NCBI GenBank assembly: GCA_002495885.1
Contig: DAHG01000060.1
Location: 1-64,000 of the forward strand
Length of the DNA stretch: 64,000 nucleotides
Direction: 5' to 3'
Source: Methanocellaceae archaeon UBA148
Lineage (GTDB): Archaea; Halobacteriota; UBA148
The position numbers and the translations under genes are program-made. The notes beneath the pieces were generated by a model. The model was not told where the DNA came from and ran no database searches. It saw only the letters and a program-made list of their open reading frames with translations. The stretch's first letter is position 1, and the number at the start of each line of letters is the position of its first letter. Shown here in pieces: positions 43,376-52,453 of the stretch.

Positions 43376-43574
43376 ATAGGGCATCACGAATTGAGCATAC
43401 ATAGATATAAATACAAAGGGAAGATTTAAAAAAAAAAAGTAAAAATATTCGAAAAGAGGGCTGTTCTATGAAAAGGATATCGTCATTTATATGTGCTTGT
43501 CAACTTGCGCCCTTAGCGAAGGTAGCACCTAAAACGATGATAACACTGTTGTTGGATCTAGGGGGACGATCTTT
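43376..43574. other. Spacer in the headgroup module
   Basis: 200 bases. A 60-codon plus frame beginning at 43468 has unconvincing composition; the alternative frame described next reads better. No promoter is clear. Confidence 0.3.
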
Positions 43575-43745
43575 ATGGCCTTGTTGTCTGCTAAGAATTT
43601 TCCATCAAAAGAGGTACCGAGAGCAGCGGGAATATCGTTCCAGCAGGTGATTTCTGCATGGCTCTTGCTGCAAATATCGGGAGATGAGGGTGCTGCTCTC
43701 ACTTTTAGCCAGGAAAGGTGGGCTGTGAATAAGTATGAAGAATAG
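43575..43745 (+). CDS. Possible small protein overlapping the CDP-alcohol phosphotransferase start
   Basis: 56 codons: MALLSAKNFPSKEVPRAAG, then ISFQQVISAWLLLQISGDEG and a charged end NKYEE. AGGGGGACG stands about 10 bases before the ATG, and the stop overlaps the next gene's start by 11 bases, as expected for coupled translation. Composition is protein-like, with one amphipathic helix. It could also be the remains of a longer gene, since the frame is open for about 14 codons before the ATG. No homologue recognised. Confidence 0.35.
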   Translation: MALLSAKNFPSKEVPRAAGISFQQVISAWLLLQISGDEGAALTFSQERWAVNKYEE

Positions 43746-44448
43746 AAAAACATTGCATTTGGACATGTCGCAGGTACAGGGAGCAAAACTTCAGGACGTT
43801 CATGCTCCCATCTTAAGAAAGTTTACAAGAATAGCAGGCACGTATATCGCAGGAAAGCTATATAAATACACGAAAATAACGCCAAACCAAGTAACCCTTT
43901 TTTCGTTCTTGTTGAACTTGATAGCGGCGTACTTTATCTTTGTTGCAACGTATCCATACCTTATTCTCTCGGCTATACTCATAGTATTCGCACACATTCT
44001 TGATTATGCGGATGGGTCTTTGGCTCGGCTCAGAGGCACCGGAACCACTTTTGGAAGATGGGTAGATATGTTCTGTGATCAATTTGCTTTATTGATTCTC
44101 TTTTACGCAGCGATGTTAGGTGTATTCAAAACTACAGGTAAGTATTTAGTGTGGGTCTATGGGCCCTTGGGTCTTATTGCCTCGTTATTCATCTCTCTCA
44201 TTTACAACACTTTTTTGAGGCTTCATGAGGAGGGGTTAGAAGAAATAGAGAAAGAAAAAGAAGCGAGTTCTTTCTTGACGAATTTCTACTATACAGAATT
44301 TCTTATTTTCTTCCTTCTGGCCATTGCTTGCCTTTTAAACATGTTAAACGGATACTTAATCTTTTGTGCGATTTATGGTTGGATTTTCTTGATCGCGGTG
44401 TTTGTAAAATTAACCGAGAAAGTAGGTTACTTGAAGCGAGTGGAATAA
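43735..44448 (+). CDS. CDP-alcohol phosphotransferase family membrane protein
   Basis: 237 aa, about six spans. The signature DG-x2-AR-x8-G-x3-D-x3-D is complete: DGSLAR...GRWVDMFCD at about residues 92-115. The enzyme moves a phospho-alcohol from a CDP-linked donor to an acceptor alcohol in the membrane, as in archaetidylinositol or archaetidylserine synthesis. With the cytidylyltransferase four genes upstream it suggests a complete headgroup pathway. Start ATG at 43735. Confidence 0.88.
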   Translation: MKNRKTLHLDMSQVQGAKLQDVHAPILRKFTRIAGTYIAGKLYKYTKITPNQVTLFSFLLNLIAAYFIFVATYPYLILSAILIVFAHILDYADGSLARLRGTGTTFGRWVDMFCDQFALLILFYAAMLGVFKTTGKYLVWVYGPLGLIASLFISLIYNTFLRLHEEGLEEIEKEKEASSFLTNFYYTEFLIFFLLAIACLLNMLNGYLIFCAIYGWIFLIAVFVKLTEKVGYLKRVE

Positions 44449-44579
44449 ATACCGGAAAAAGAAAGAACATAACAATCCATAGAAATGTTCAGCAAATTAA
44501 TCGATAACATGAGGAAAATAGAATAGACCTAAATGAGCTGACCGTACTAAGCTAATAGAATATTTTACTTTTTTAACTT

Positions 44580-45536
44580 TTACCCCCGCATAATCTTCTT
44601 AGTTAAAGTCGCTACTTCTTTCATGTCCCTACCATAAAATCCAAGCACGACAGAAGCGATTACATATCGCATGAAAGTTACAAATATGAATATCCCCCCC
44701 GCCACAGTAGGGTCTACGCCTATTTTATAGAAAAGGTAAGCAGCACTGCTTTCTGTAATTCCCAATCCTGAGATAGAAACAGGAAGCATACTAAGTATAG
44801 CACCTACACTAGTAATTACCAATACAGCGAAAAAGGAAACGTGTATGTCAAAATATAAGAACAATAGATACTTAACAAAAGCCCCCAGTGCCCATTGTCC
44901 AAAGGTTAGGGAAAAATTTAATGCTACTCTTGCCTTTCTATTTTTTATTAAAAAAATTAAATTATGATAAAATCCCCCGAATTTCTCTGCATACTTTCCC
45001 AAGATAAAGTCTTGAATAAGTACCCGTGCTTTTTTTGATTTGATAAAAAAACCAGGTATAATTAAAAATAACAGAAGGTAAAAAGTAACTTTCAAAGCAG
45101 TATCTAGTTCAAAGAGGATAAAAAAACCATAAATTGCAATCACAGAGAGAGTGACATAAGTAATTAATTTATCCAATACTAAAACTGCAAGGGTTTTTCC
45201 GTATGAGATTTCATTTTTCTTAAAAAAATACAGCAGTGATAAATTCCCAACTTTTCCAGGTGTGAGTAGTCCTAAAGCATAGGATGGCAAATAATACTTG
45301 TACGAATCAACAGCACTGATTTTTTCCCCTAAACCGCTTATCAGTATTTTAATGTTGATCGAAGCTAGAAAATATACAAAAAGCGAGGAAAATAACACTA
45401 AGAAAACTATATAAAAGTTCATATTTGAGATAACATCCAATACTTCTGACACACCTAATTTAAGAATTAAAACGGAAAGTATAGACACCCCTATAAAAAT
45501 TCTGAAAATATCCCATATTCTCTTTTTTATTTTCAT
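44580..45536 (-). CDS. LPG synthase-type membrane protein (UPF0104)
   Basis: 318 aa, about eight spans. Segments such as LPSYALGLLTPGKVGNLSLLYFF and LPVSISGLGITESSAAYLF with the ...GGxGxxE-like loop match the flippase-like domain of lysylphosphatidylglycerol synthase (UPF0104), which in archaeal glycan clusters is thought to move lipid-linked intermediates. Actual activity unproven. It is the last gene of the long minus-strand operon and overlaps the GT-C gene by ATGA. Confidence 0.8.
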   Translation of the reverse strand: MKIKKRIWDIFRIFIGVSILSVLILKLGVSEVLDVISNMNFYIVFLVLFSSLFVYFLASINIKILISGLGEKISAVDSYKYYLPSYALGLLTPGKVGNLSLLYFFKKNEISYGKTLAVLVLDKLITYVTLSVIAIYGFFILFELDTALKVTFYLLLFLIIPGFFIKSKKARVLIQDFILGKYAEKFGGFYHNLIFLIKNRKARVALNFSLTFGQWALGAFVKYLLFLYFDIHVSFFAVLVITSVGAILSMLPVSISGLGITESSAAYLFYKIGVDPTVAGGIFIFVTFMRYVIASVVLGFYGRDMKEVATLTKKIMRG

Positions 45537-47287
45537 GTTATTTCCGTTCTTTTATAAACAAAATAATGATTGTTATAAGACCTTATAACTTCGGTCTCAG
45601 TATCAACTTCAAGAACCAACGGCAGATTTAGTCTATGAAGAGAGACCACATAATCCGCCTCAAATGAACTAACATCGCCAATTTTTATTACATTATCAGT
45701 CCAGAACTTAGTCCCCCACATCGCCCAATTCATTCTATCTAAATCCCGCTCATCAAATAATATCACAGAATTTTTTGGCGTGTTATCGCGTAACCACAAT
45801 CCAACTTTCATTTCATCCTGAGCATCGTTGGATACAGCATACATAACGCCTGATGCAACTGCACTATTTACTACAAAAAATACTAAAAGCAAAGGTGCTA
45901 TGCAGCTCCATTTTAATGTGTTCTTTTTAGCTAAAATCAAAAAGAAGAATGGCGACGCCAATAAAAACAGTGTAATAAAGATGGAATTGATTTCGAATGA
46001 TGGGGCACCCATCTCATACAAAAGTTGTGGCACCAAGAGTACATACGCATCGGGGGTGTTATAAGCACGTATGAGTGAATTTATTGGGAGAAATGCTAGT
46101 GAGAACGAGCAAACGATAAATGTGCCAAAAATCGGCTTAAAATCCCGTTTAGTAAAAGAATCCAAGCCTACTGCACCCATGATAATAAATGCCGGTAGAA
46201 TTGAATCTACATATCTACCCATTAGATAGGGTCCGCCGTGAAATTTTTGATATGCACAGAATAATACAAGTGTGGTAAAAGAAATCCATGAAATTATGAT
46301 AAAGGCTGAAGGTTTTTTATTCGCCATTGATTTTTGCTTTACGATTTTCCATGTTTGAAGCATAGCAAGTGCGAAAAGTATTACTCCAGTCGCAAAGATG
46401 AAATATCCTGTATGCATCATAGCCCAATAGATAAAGTCTACCACCAGAATATTCGTTGGTTGCGAGCCCCCAGTCCTTGCGATGCCACTAGCCATAGTTA
46501 TAGAGCCGCCTGTTAATCCCAGGGGGGTGAATCCAAAATAATAGCCATTCCTTAAGAACCAGGGGGATAAAATCACAGCAGAAGATAAAAAAATACACCA
46601 CCTATCAATAAAAGCCATTAATATTTTTCGAAATTTTATAGTGAGGATGTCTTCTGATAAAGACCACCATGTGTTGATCAATAAAACAAAAAAGAGTATA
46701 GCCAGTAACACAAGACCCGGTAGCCTAGTTAAAATGGATAGTCCGATAGATAGACCACATAGGACATCCCACTTTTTATTATCTTCGGTAATTGATTTCA
46801 TCATAAAAAAGAGGGAGAACATGAACAGAGGATAAAACAAATTTTCACTCATTATCGTGGAAGTGAATGAGAAACTTGCGGGCAGTAAAGAAGATAATAA
46901 TGCCACAATTAAAGAGTTCCTGGGACCTATGAACTCATTAGCGAGTAGAAAAACCGGAATTATTATCAAAGAAGATAAGAATGCGTTGATAATTTTCATT
47001 ATAGGATATGCGGAAGTTATATCGCCAAAGACATACGCTATTGATAATATTACCGGATATACGGGTGGAGGATATCCGGCAGGCACTCCCTCCAGGTAGA
47101 AAGCATTAGACTCAAAAAAAGATTGAGCCATTTTTGCGTATGCGGTTTCGTCTGAGAAGATAAAAGGAGACGGTATTCGCAATACGAAGAGTATTTTTAC
47201 GAAAGTAATCGCTAGATAAATTAGAATGAGCCCAGTAAGGACGTTCTCAAATGCCATTTTATTCTCAGAGTTTATAGTTTCGTTCAT
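45533..47287 (-). CDS. GT39/ArnT-like membrane glycosyltransferase
   Basis: 584 aa with about 12-13 spans, GT-C fold. FIFSDETAYAKMAQSFFES in the first outer loop has the acidic pair typical of PMT/ArnT enzymes, and EGVPAGYPPPVYPVILSIAY follows. It uses a polyprenyl-phosphate-linked sugar on the outside of the membrane. C-terminal soluble part includes LWLRDNTPKNSVILFDERD. The donor could come from the GT2 enzymes in this island. Confidence 0.8.
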   Translation of the reverse strand: MNETINSENKMAFENVLTGLILIYLAITFVKILFVLRIPSPFIFSDETAYAKMAQSFFESNAFYLEGVPAGYPPPVYPVILSIAYVFGDITSAYPIMKIINAFLSSLIIIPVFLLANEFIGPRNSLIVALLSSLLPASFSFTSTIMSENLFYPLFMFSLFFMMKSITEDNKKWDVLCGLSIGLSILTRLPGLVLLAILFFVLLINTWWSLSEDILTIKFRKILMAFIDRWCIFLSSAVILSPWFLRNGYYFGFTPLGLTGGSITMASGIARTGGSQPTNILVVDFIYWAMMHTGYFIFATGVILFALAMLQTWKIVKQKSMANKKPSAFIIISWISFTTLVLFCAYQKFHGGPYLMGRYVDSILPAFIIMGAVGLDSFTKRDFKPIFGTFIVCSFSLAFLPINSLIRAYNTPDAYVLLVPQLLYEMGAPSFEINSIFITLFLLASPFFFLILAKKNTLKWSCIAPLLLVFFVVNSAVASGVMYAVSNDAQDEMKVGLWLRDNTPKNSVILFDERDLDRMNWAMWGTKFWTDNVIKIGDVSSFEADYVVSLHRLNLPLVLEVDTETEVIRSYNNHYFVYKRTEIT

Positions 47288-47311
47288 TTTTATCTACTTT
47301 ATTTTATTTAT

Positions 47312-48385
47312 TTAGATAGATTGCACGGCGTTTTTATACACTTTGTATAAATCTTCATTCGTTCTTTCATGCCAAAATTTGTTTTTAAAACGTTCAATCG
47401 TATTTTTTCTCATTTTTCGTCTTAGTTCTTCATCATCTATCAGGATTCGCATTTTCTCGGTCAGCTCTTGTAAATTGCCAGGCTCGATTAAAAAACCAGT
47501 CTTCTCGTTTTCCACCAGCTCAGGTATTGCATTTATATTTGTGGAGATTACAGGCATACCGAAAGATATGGCTTCTTCAATTGTTATGCCAAATCCTTCA
47601 TGATAAGTAGGGGACAAGAAAACATCGTGGAAAGGAAAAACTTTATCAAATAATGCCTCTCTTTTCATGACGTATTTGCAATCTATATTTTTATTCTTAA
47701 GCACTTTTTCCGTCTCTGATGTCACCACCGTTAGCTTGATATCATCATGTTCTTCCATCAATTTTTCAAATGATTTAAGAACCAATGATCCGCCCTTTCT
47801 CTTCAAATCCCCTATAAACAAGAACCTGACCTCATCTTCTGGTTCTGTCCTTTCCGACTTTCTTACCGGCATACCTGGGTATACCACGCTGACTTTTTCT
47901 TCGGGAATCCCGAATCTAAGATATATTCCTTTTGCAAAATTAGACCACACGATAAGATGTTTTACATTATCCAGATTAAGCAACCTATCGTTTATATCGA
48001 ATAGCTTGTAAAATATCTTTCCCAAGCGATAACGACTCTGTATCTTTTCTTCGCTCCAACCGAGATAATCTCTTAGATATATATAAGAGCTTGAACTTTC
48101 ACTCATTATTATTGGAACTTCGCGCCTTTTAAATATTTTATTGGCGACAGCATGGACATGCACTAAGTCTGTTTCTTCTTTTACTCTCAGCATTTTTATG
48201 GTTGCATCAGGAAAAAGAAGTTTTCTTCTTGAAAAAGAAAATGCCGACCCTACTACCTTCAATGGAAAGGGGGAACTATCCAGATAATGGGTATAACAGA
48301 CATCCTTCGGTGGATGTGCCAATAACTCTTTTATGTAGGTACCCTCACCACCACCGCCAAAGGGCGACAAAAGGGTTACTTTCAT
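47312..48385 (-). CDS. GT4-family glycosyltransferase
   Basis: 357 aa. Starts LLSPFGGGGEGTYIKELLA, the glycine-rich acceptor loop. Donor half: VRFLFIGDLKRKGGSLVLKSFEKL and PTYHEGFGITIEEAISFGMPVISTNINAI (E-x7-E). 24 bases separate it from the GT-C gene downstream. Sugar unknown. Confidence 0.87.
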   Translation of the reverse strand: MKVTLLSPFGGGGEGTYIKELLAHPPKDVCYTHYLDSSPFPLKVVGSAFSFSRRKLLFPDATIKMLRVKEETDLVHVHAVANKIFKRREVPIIMSESSSSYIYLRDYLGWSEEKIQSRYRLGKIFYKLFDINDRLLNLDNVKHLIVWSNFAKGIYLRFGIPEEKVSVVYPGMPVRKSERTEPEDEVRFLFIGDLKRKGGSLVLKSFEKLMEEHDDIKLTVVTSETEKVLKNKNIDCKYVMKREALFDKVFPFHDVFLSPTYHEGFGITIEEAISFGMPVISTNINAIPELVENEKTGFLIEPGNLQELTEKMRILIDDEELRRKMRKNTIERFKNKFWHERTNEDLYKVYKNAVQSI

Positions 48386-48414
48386 TTGTTTCCCCTGCTA
48401 GGATAGAGTCCCAT

Positions 48415-49632
48415 TCAAACTCTATTCTCCTTTTTCATAAAATAGTTCAACTGATCTTTCACTATGTCATCAATTTTATAATTGATCCTAAACCCTAATT
48501 TTTTTATTTTCTGTGAGTCTGAAATCAAAATCGGAACGTCTGCAGGTCTAAACCTTTTCTCGTCGAACTCAACCTTAATCTTTCCGACACTCGTATGTAC
48601 CCAAATCCCTCCATCGTCGAGATTAAAGTTCAATCCATCCACCAACATCATTTTGTCCAGTTTTGTTTTCTCGAATTCAATCCCAAAGATTTCTGAGCAA
48701 TCTCTTTCAGTGGGAAGTATAACTTTTTTCCCAGAGAATGTCTCTATTTTATCAATCTCCCAACCCGCTTTTTCCAAACTCAATAAAACATAACTCAAAA
48801 CCGAGTTCGTTCTCGTGGAGCCCATATTATATACATTGCCATATTTCCCATTTTCTGACAGCAATATGTAGCCCTCCACCATGTCTTTTACGTGGCTCCA
48901 GTCCCTAAAGGCATTGACATTCCCTATCTTGATTCTGTCCGTTTCTTCAAACTTCAATTTCATTACTTGGTTCGTTATTACAGATGTAACGAACATTATT
49001 CCACGACTTGCCCCTTCATGATTGAAAGCTCTAGATACAATAGTTTTCATTCCATAGGAATGATAATAATTCCTCGTCAGATAATCCCCATAAACCTTGC
49101 TTATGGCATACGGTGACATGGGCCTTAAAGGGTTCGTTTCCTTTATTGGAACTTCCGGTATCCTTTCTGGCTTCTCAAAGCCACTTTCTTTCATCTTTTC
49201 GTATTGATCTTCCGAAGAGAACACCAGCCCATATTCCTCGCTGCTTCCAGCAAAAACAAAAACGGGATCATAGTCTTTGATCCTAATAGCCTCCAATAGA
49301 TTTACCGTCCCAATAGAGTTTATCTCTGCGGTTTCTAAAGGATGCGTAAAAGATCTTTGGACAAAGGATTGAGACGCTAAATGAAAAACACAATCAGGCT
49401 CTGAGATATCTAAGGCTTGAGCTAAACTGGTTATATCGGTTATATCGCCTTCTATCAACGTGATTTTCCCAAAAAGGCCTTTATCTACCAGATTTTTTGG
49501 TATAGTGCCATCTGCCCTTTTTTTTATTAAACCATACACGTTTGCTCCTTTCTTCAGCAAATCCTCGGCAAGATACGGTCCTACAAACCCGCTTATACCC
49601 GTTATTAGCATATTCTTGTCCTTATATTTCAT
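48415..49632 (-). CDS. Extended SDR, GDP-mannose 4,6-dehydratase-like, with an insertion
   Basis: 405 aa. MLITGISGFVGPYLAEDLL is the NAD(P) site; SSEEYG and YAISKVYGDYL give the catalytic Ser/Thr and Tyr-x3-Lys. The upstream half looks like GDP-mannose dehydratase/reductase (GMD/RMD). Members are usually 310-350 aa; here a segment around residues 310-375 (FGIEFEKTKLDK ... GGIWVHTSVGKIKVEFDEKRFRPADVPIL) breaks the C-terminal substrate domain before the normal RPADVP...KLGF end. It makes or reduces a 4-keto sugar nucleotide for the glycan. Confidence 0.8.
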   Translation of the reverse strand: MKYKDKNMLITGISGFVGPYLAEDLLKKGANVYGLIKKRADGTIPKNLVDKGLFGKITLIEGDITDITSLAQALDISEPDCVFHLASQSFVQRSFTHPLETAEINSIGTVNLLEAIRIKDYDPVFVFAGSSEEYGLVFSSEDQYEKMKESGFEKPERIPEVPIKETNPLRPMSPYAISKVYGDYLTRNYYHSYGMKTIVSRAFNHEGASRGIMFVTSVITNQVMKLKFEETDRIKIGNVNAFRDWSHVKDMVEGYILLSENGKYGNVYNMGSTRTNSVLSYVLLSLEKAGWEIDKIETFSGKKVILPTERDCSEIFGIEFEKTKLDKMMLVDGLNFNLDDGGIWVHTSVGKIKVEFDEKRFRPADVPILISDSQKIKKLGFRINYKIDDIVKDQLNYFMKKENRV

Positions 49633-49659
49633 GCGACATCACCTTTTTATCACACCATA

Positions 49660-50802
49660 TTATACCGTATCCTCATAAACTTCTAAGGTTCTCTTTGCAG
49701 TCCTGTCCCACGTGAAGTTCTTAGCAGTAATCCTTGCATTCTTGCCCATCTGGTTTCTGAGGTTCTCATCTCCAATAAGAATGCTAATTTTTTCAGCTAT
49801 TTCACTGAGGTTAGTCGGATCGTCTATCAACAATCCATTTTTCCCATGTTCAATGGCATCTTCTCCTGCAGCCGTATTGGTGGTAACAACGGGCAATCCT
49901 GCAGCCATCGCTTCTATAACAGGTATTCCAAAACCTTCATATTTCGTTGGAAAAACGAAGATATCTGCTAAATTATAATGCTCATTTAAATCTCCCACAT
50001 GTCCTGCGAATATTATATTATCCCTAACGCCTAACTTATCCGCAAGTCCGAGATAATCAAACCCAATTGTATTTTGTCCGCCCCCAACAACCAGCAATTT
50101 CAGATTCGATTTCGTTTCATTTTTAACAATAGACAAAGATTTAATCAACTCTGCTAAACCTTTTCGATGGAATTCAGTTGCAACAATGTTAAGAACTATA
50201 TCGCCTTCCTGTATCCCATACCTCTTTTTTAACTCAATCAAATTTTGATTTCGCAAAGGTCTGAACTCATCTAAATCCACACCCAGCGGTATAACTTCAA
50301 TATCCTCTTCTGGAATATTATAATACTTGATAAGTTCACGTTTGGTGGAAGTAGAGAGGGGTATAATTTTTTTGTAATTTCCTTTGGTGTAATTATGTTT
50401 TTCTAACCCCAAACCAATCAAATAACCAGGAGTTAATATTTTTCTACCAAGTATTGTTCGATGCTTCTCTTTTTTTAACACATCAATCCATGCCCTGAGA
50501 ATGCTCATGGGATTGAATACATCTGCTGAGAAGCGATCTGCAGTGGTGCATTGAACTATGTCGAAATTTTTGGCATTTATTTTGAGGGTTGTTGAGGTAA
50601 GATATGACAGGAAATTCAAACTCGGAGGTTTTAGTATCATTGGTGTTTTATGAAATACCAAATCCTCGTTTCCGACATCCTTCCACTCGTGAGAAAAAAT
50701 GTGAACCTCATGATCTTTCACGAAACGCTCAGCCAATTCTGCCACGTATCGTGAGATTGCTCCCTTTTTATTATATTTAGGCACAGTCATCGCTATTTTC
50801 AT
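49660..50802 (-). CDS. GT4-family glycosyltransferase
   Basis: 380 aa. PKYNKKGAISRYVAELAERFVKDHEVHIFSHEW at the N-terminus; VLNIVATEFHRKGLAELIKSLSIV and PTKYEGFGIPVIEAMAAGLPVVTTN (E-x7-E) at the donor site. Transcribed after the GT2 gene with a nine-base gap. Sugar unknown. Confidence 0.88.
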   Translation of the reverse strand: MKIAMTVPKYNKKGAISRYVAELAERFVKDHEVHIFSHEWKDVGNEDLVFHKTPMILKPPSLNFLSYLTSTTLKINAKNFDIVQCTTADRFSADVFNPMSILRAWIDVLKKEKHRTILGRKILTPGYLIGLGLEKHNYTKGNYKKIIPLSTSTKRELIKYYNIPEEDIEVIPLGVDLDEFRPLRNQNLIELKKRYGIQEGDIVLNIVATEFHRKGLAELIKSLSIVKNETKSNLKLLVVGGGQNTIGFDYLGLADKLGVRDNIIFAGHVGDLNEHYNLADIFVFPTKYEGFGIPVIEAMAAGLPVVTTNTAAGEDAIEHGKNGLLIDDPTNLSEIAEKISILIGDENLRNQMGKNARITAKNFTWDRTAKRTLEVYEDTV

Positions 50803-50811
50803 AGTTTAACA

Positions 50812-51846
50812 CTACTTTTTATGCACTTTTGGAAATAAATGAAAATCTCTTTCTTGAATAACATTGTTCATCATTAACTTAAACAACGCCAAATCACTGA
50901 TTTTTTTGCGCTTCATTATATTTTTTCGCTTCCCATATGTTTCTTTTAAATCAGATATGTTCCACTTCCATGCCCTTATTATTGCTGGACATTTATCAAA
51001 GCCGTAATAAAAAATTCGTGCAAAAGACCTTATAGCTTCAGAAGGTAAAAATAAAAGTAGATATAGGATACCTCTTAATTTAAGGTGTACGTATATCTCA
51101 TTTTTTGTAAACTCATATACCCACCTTTCACTATATACAAAACCGGTATCAATCGATGTAGTACTGACCAGATGAAATATAACAGCGTCACGCACATTAA
51201 CTACTTTATAACCCATTAAATTGGCTCTCCAATTAAATTCGGTGTCCTCCCAATACATAAAAAATGTTTCGTCCAGCAGACCCACATCTTCCAGCAGCTT
51301 TCTTTTTATAAGCATCATTGCACCGCTAACAGTGTCTGCTAGGCGCACCCTATATTTCCCGCTATTTTTAAGCTCATCCATATAATCTTTATAGATGGTA
51401 TGTAGCAACGACGCACTGGCAATGCCGGCATTTGAGTCGCATTCGGCAAATGGACGCAGAGAAGAATTAAATGGGTTGATACTTGAAGCGCTGGCAACAA
51501 TTATGTCTGGATCGAATTCTGCCACTTCAACCAGTCTGCGTAAAAAATCTTTTGTGGCAATTGTGTCCGTATCAAGAAGAAAGACGTATTCTCCCTCGGT
51601 TCCTTTTATCCCCGTATTCATACCAAAAGCAAAACCGCCATTTCTACCTGACTCTATAACACGGACCCAATCATATTTTTTCCTGACATAATCAACACTA
51701 TCATCGGTAGAGGCATTATCAACCATAACCACCTCAAAATTGGGGTAATCTACCTCTGCCAATGACTGAAAACAATTATCCAGCCATTTCTTACCGTTAT
51801 AATTCAAAACTATTATGGAAACCTTTGGATGCTTGCCGCCCGCCAT
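50812..51846 (-). CDS. GT2-family glycosyltransferase, rhamnosyltransferase-like
   Basis: 344 aa. VSIIVLNYNGKKWLDNCFQSL, VDNASTDDSVDYV and FLLDTDTIA (DxD-type site) are the GT-A donor motifs; the ETFFMYWEDTEFNWRA segment is the ED-x-D catalytic region of WbbL-type enzymes that transfer deoxyhexoses such as rhamnose. That fits the dTDP-sugar genes upstream in the same operon. One hydrophobic segment near residue 265 may attach it to the membrane. Confidence 0.85.
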   Translation of the reverse strand: MAGGKHPKVSIIVLNYNGKKWLDNCFQSLAEVDYPNFEVVMVDNASTDDSVDYVRKKYDWVRVIESGRNGGFAFGMNTGIKGTEGEYVFLLDTDTIATKDFLRRLVEVAEFDPDIIVASASSINPFNSSLRPFAECDSNAGIASASLLHTIYKDYMDELKNSGKYRVRLADTVSGAMMLIKRKLLEDVGLLDETFFMYWEDTEFNWRANLMGYKVVNVRDAVIFHLVSTTSIDTGFVYSERWVYEFTKNEIYVHLKLRGILYLLLFLPSEAIRSFARIFYYGFDKCPAIIRAWKWNISDLKETYGKRKNIMKRKKISDLALFKLMMNNVIQERDFHLFPKVHKK

Positions 51847-51867
51847 AAGTATTTTATCTCCCGTCCA

Positions 51868-52437
51868 TTATAATTTTTCTCGATCCCCATGCGATTTAAA
51901 TACGCTGCCAATCCTTTGAGAGTATGTTACGATTCCGGAGCCATTGATCTTATCGGGTATCACCGCATAAGCTATTTCACACGAAAAAGGCAATATTTTA
52001 GCGATTTTATCCCTCTTGTAAATATCCAATTTATTGATCAGGAAGCTCAAAATTTTATTGCCGAATTGGAGATAAGTGCTGATAGAAAGATTGTAAGTTA
52101 CATATTTAGATTTTCTTAAGAAAACAAATAAGGTGTTAGATTCAAAACATTTTTGGTGCTCGATGTCATTGAATGCCCCCACAGAAAAAGCATGTGGTAC
52201 GAATATAAGTATCGATGAATGATGCTTGATTACCCGTAATAGTTCATCAAAAATAAGCTTTAAATCGGATACATTGTAATACTCAATAACATGGGATATC
52301 AGTATCTCGTCCATGCAATCACTTTTGAAGGGTAGTCTTCTAATATCCAGTCTCACATCGATATTTGCATGCTTGTCGATATCACAATTCAGATATTTTT
52401 CCTTATAATCCGCACCACAACCCAAGTTCAGTTTCAT
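51868..52437 (-). CDS. Small SAM-dependent methyltransferase
   Basis: 189 aa. KLNLGCGADYKEKYLNCDID is a compact motif I plus acidic beta-2, and LDELL-type LRVIKHHSSILIFVPH corresponds to the post-motif region. This is the WcaI/methyltransf_11 type often met in polysaccharide clusters, where it methylates a sugar. The C-terminal part is short. Confidence 0.72.
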   Translation of the reverse strand: MKLNLGCGADYKEKYLNCDIDKHANIDVRLDIRRLPFKSDCMDEILISHVIEYYNVSDLKLIFDELLRVIKHHSSILIFVPHAFSVGAFNDIEHQKCFESNTLFVFLRKSKYVTYNLSISTYLQFGNKILSFLINKLDIYKRDKIAKILPFSCEIAYAVIPDKINGSGIVTYSQRIGSVFKSHGDREKL

Positions 52438-52453
52438 CTTTCGTCCATCTTTA

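Noticed and set aside
43468..43650. 60-codon plus-strand frame in the headgroup module
   Set aside because: Composition is unlike protein (runs of Arg and Cys) and the overlapping frame starting at 43575 reads better with a ribosome-binding site.
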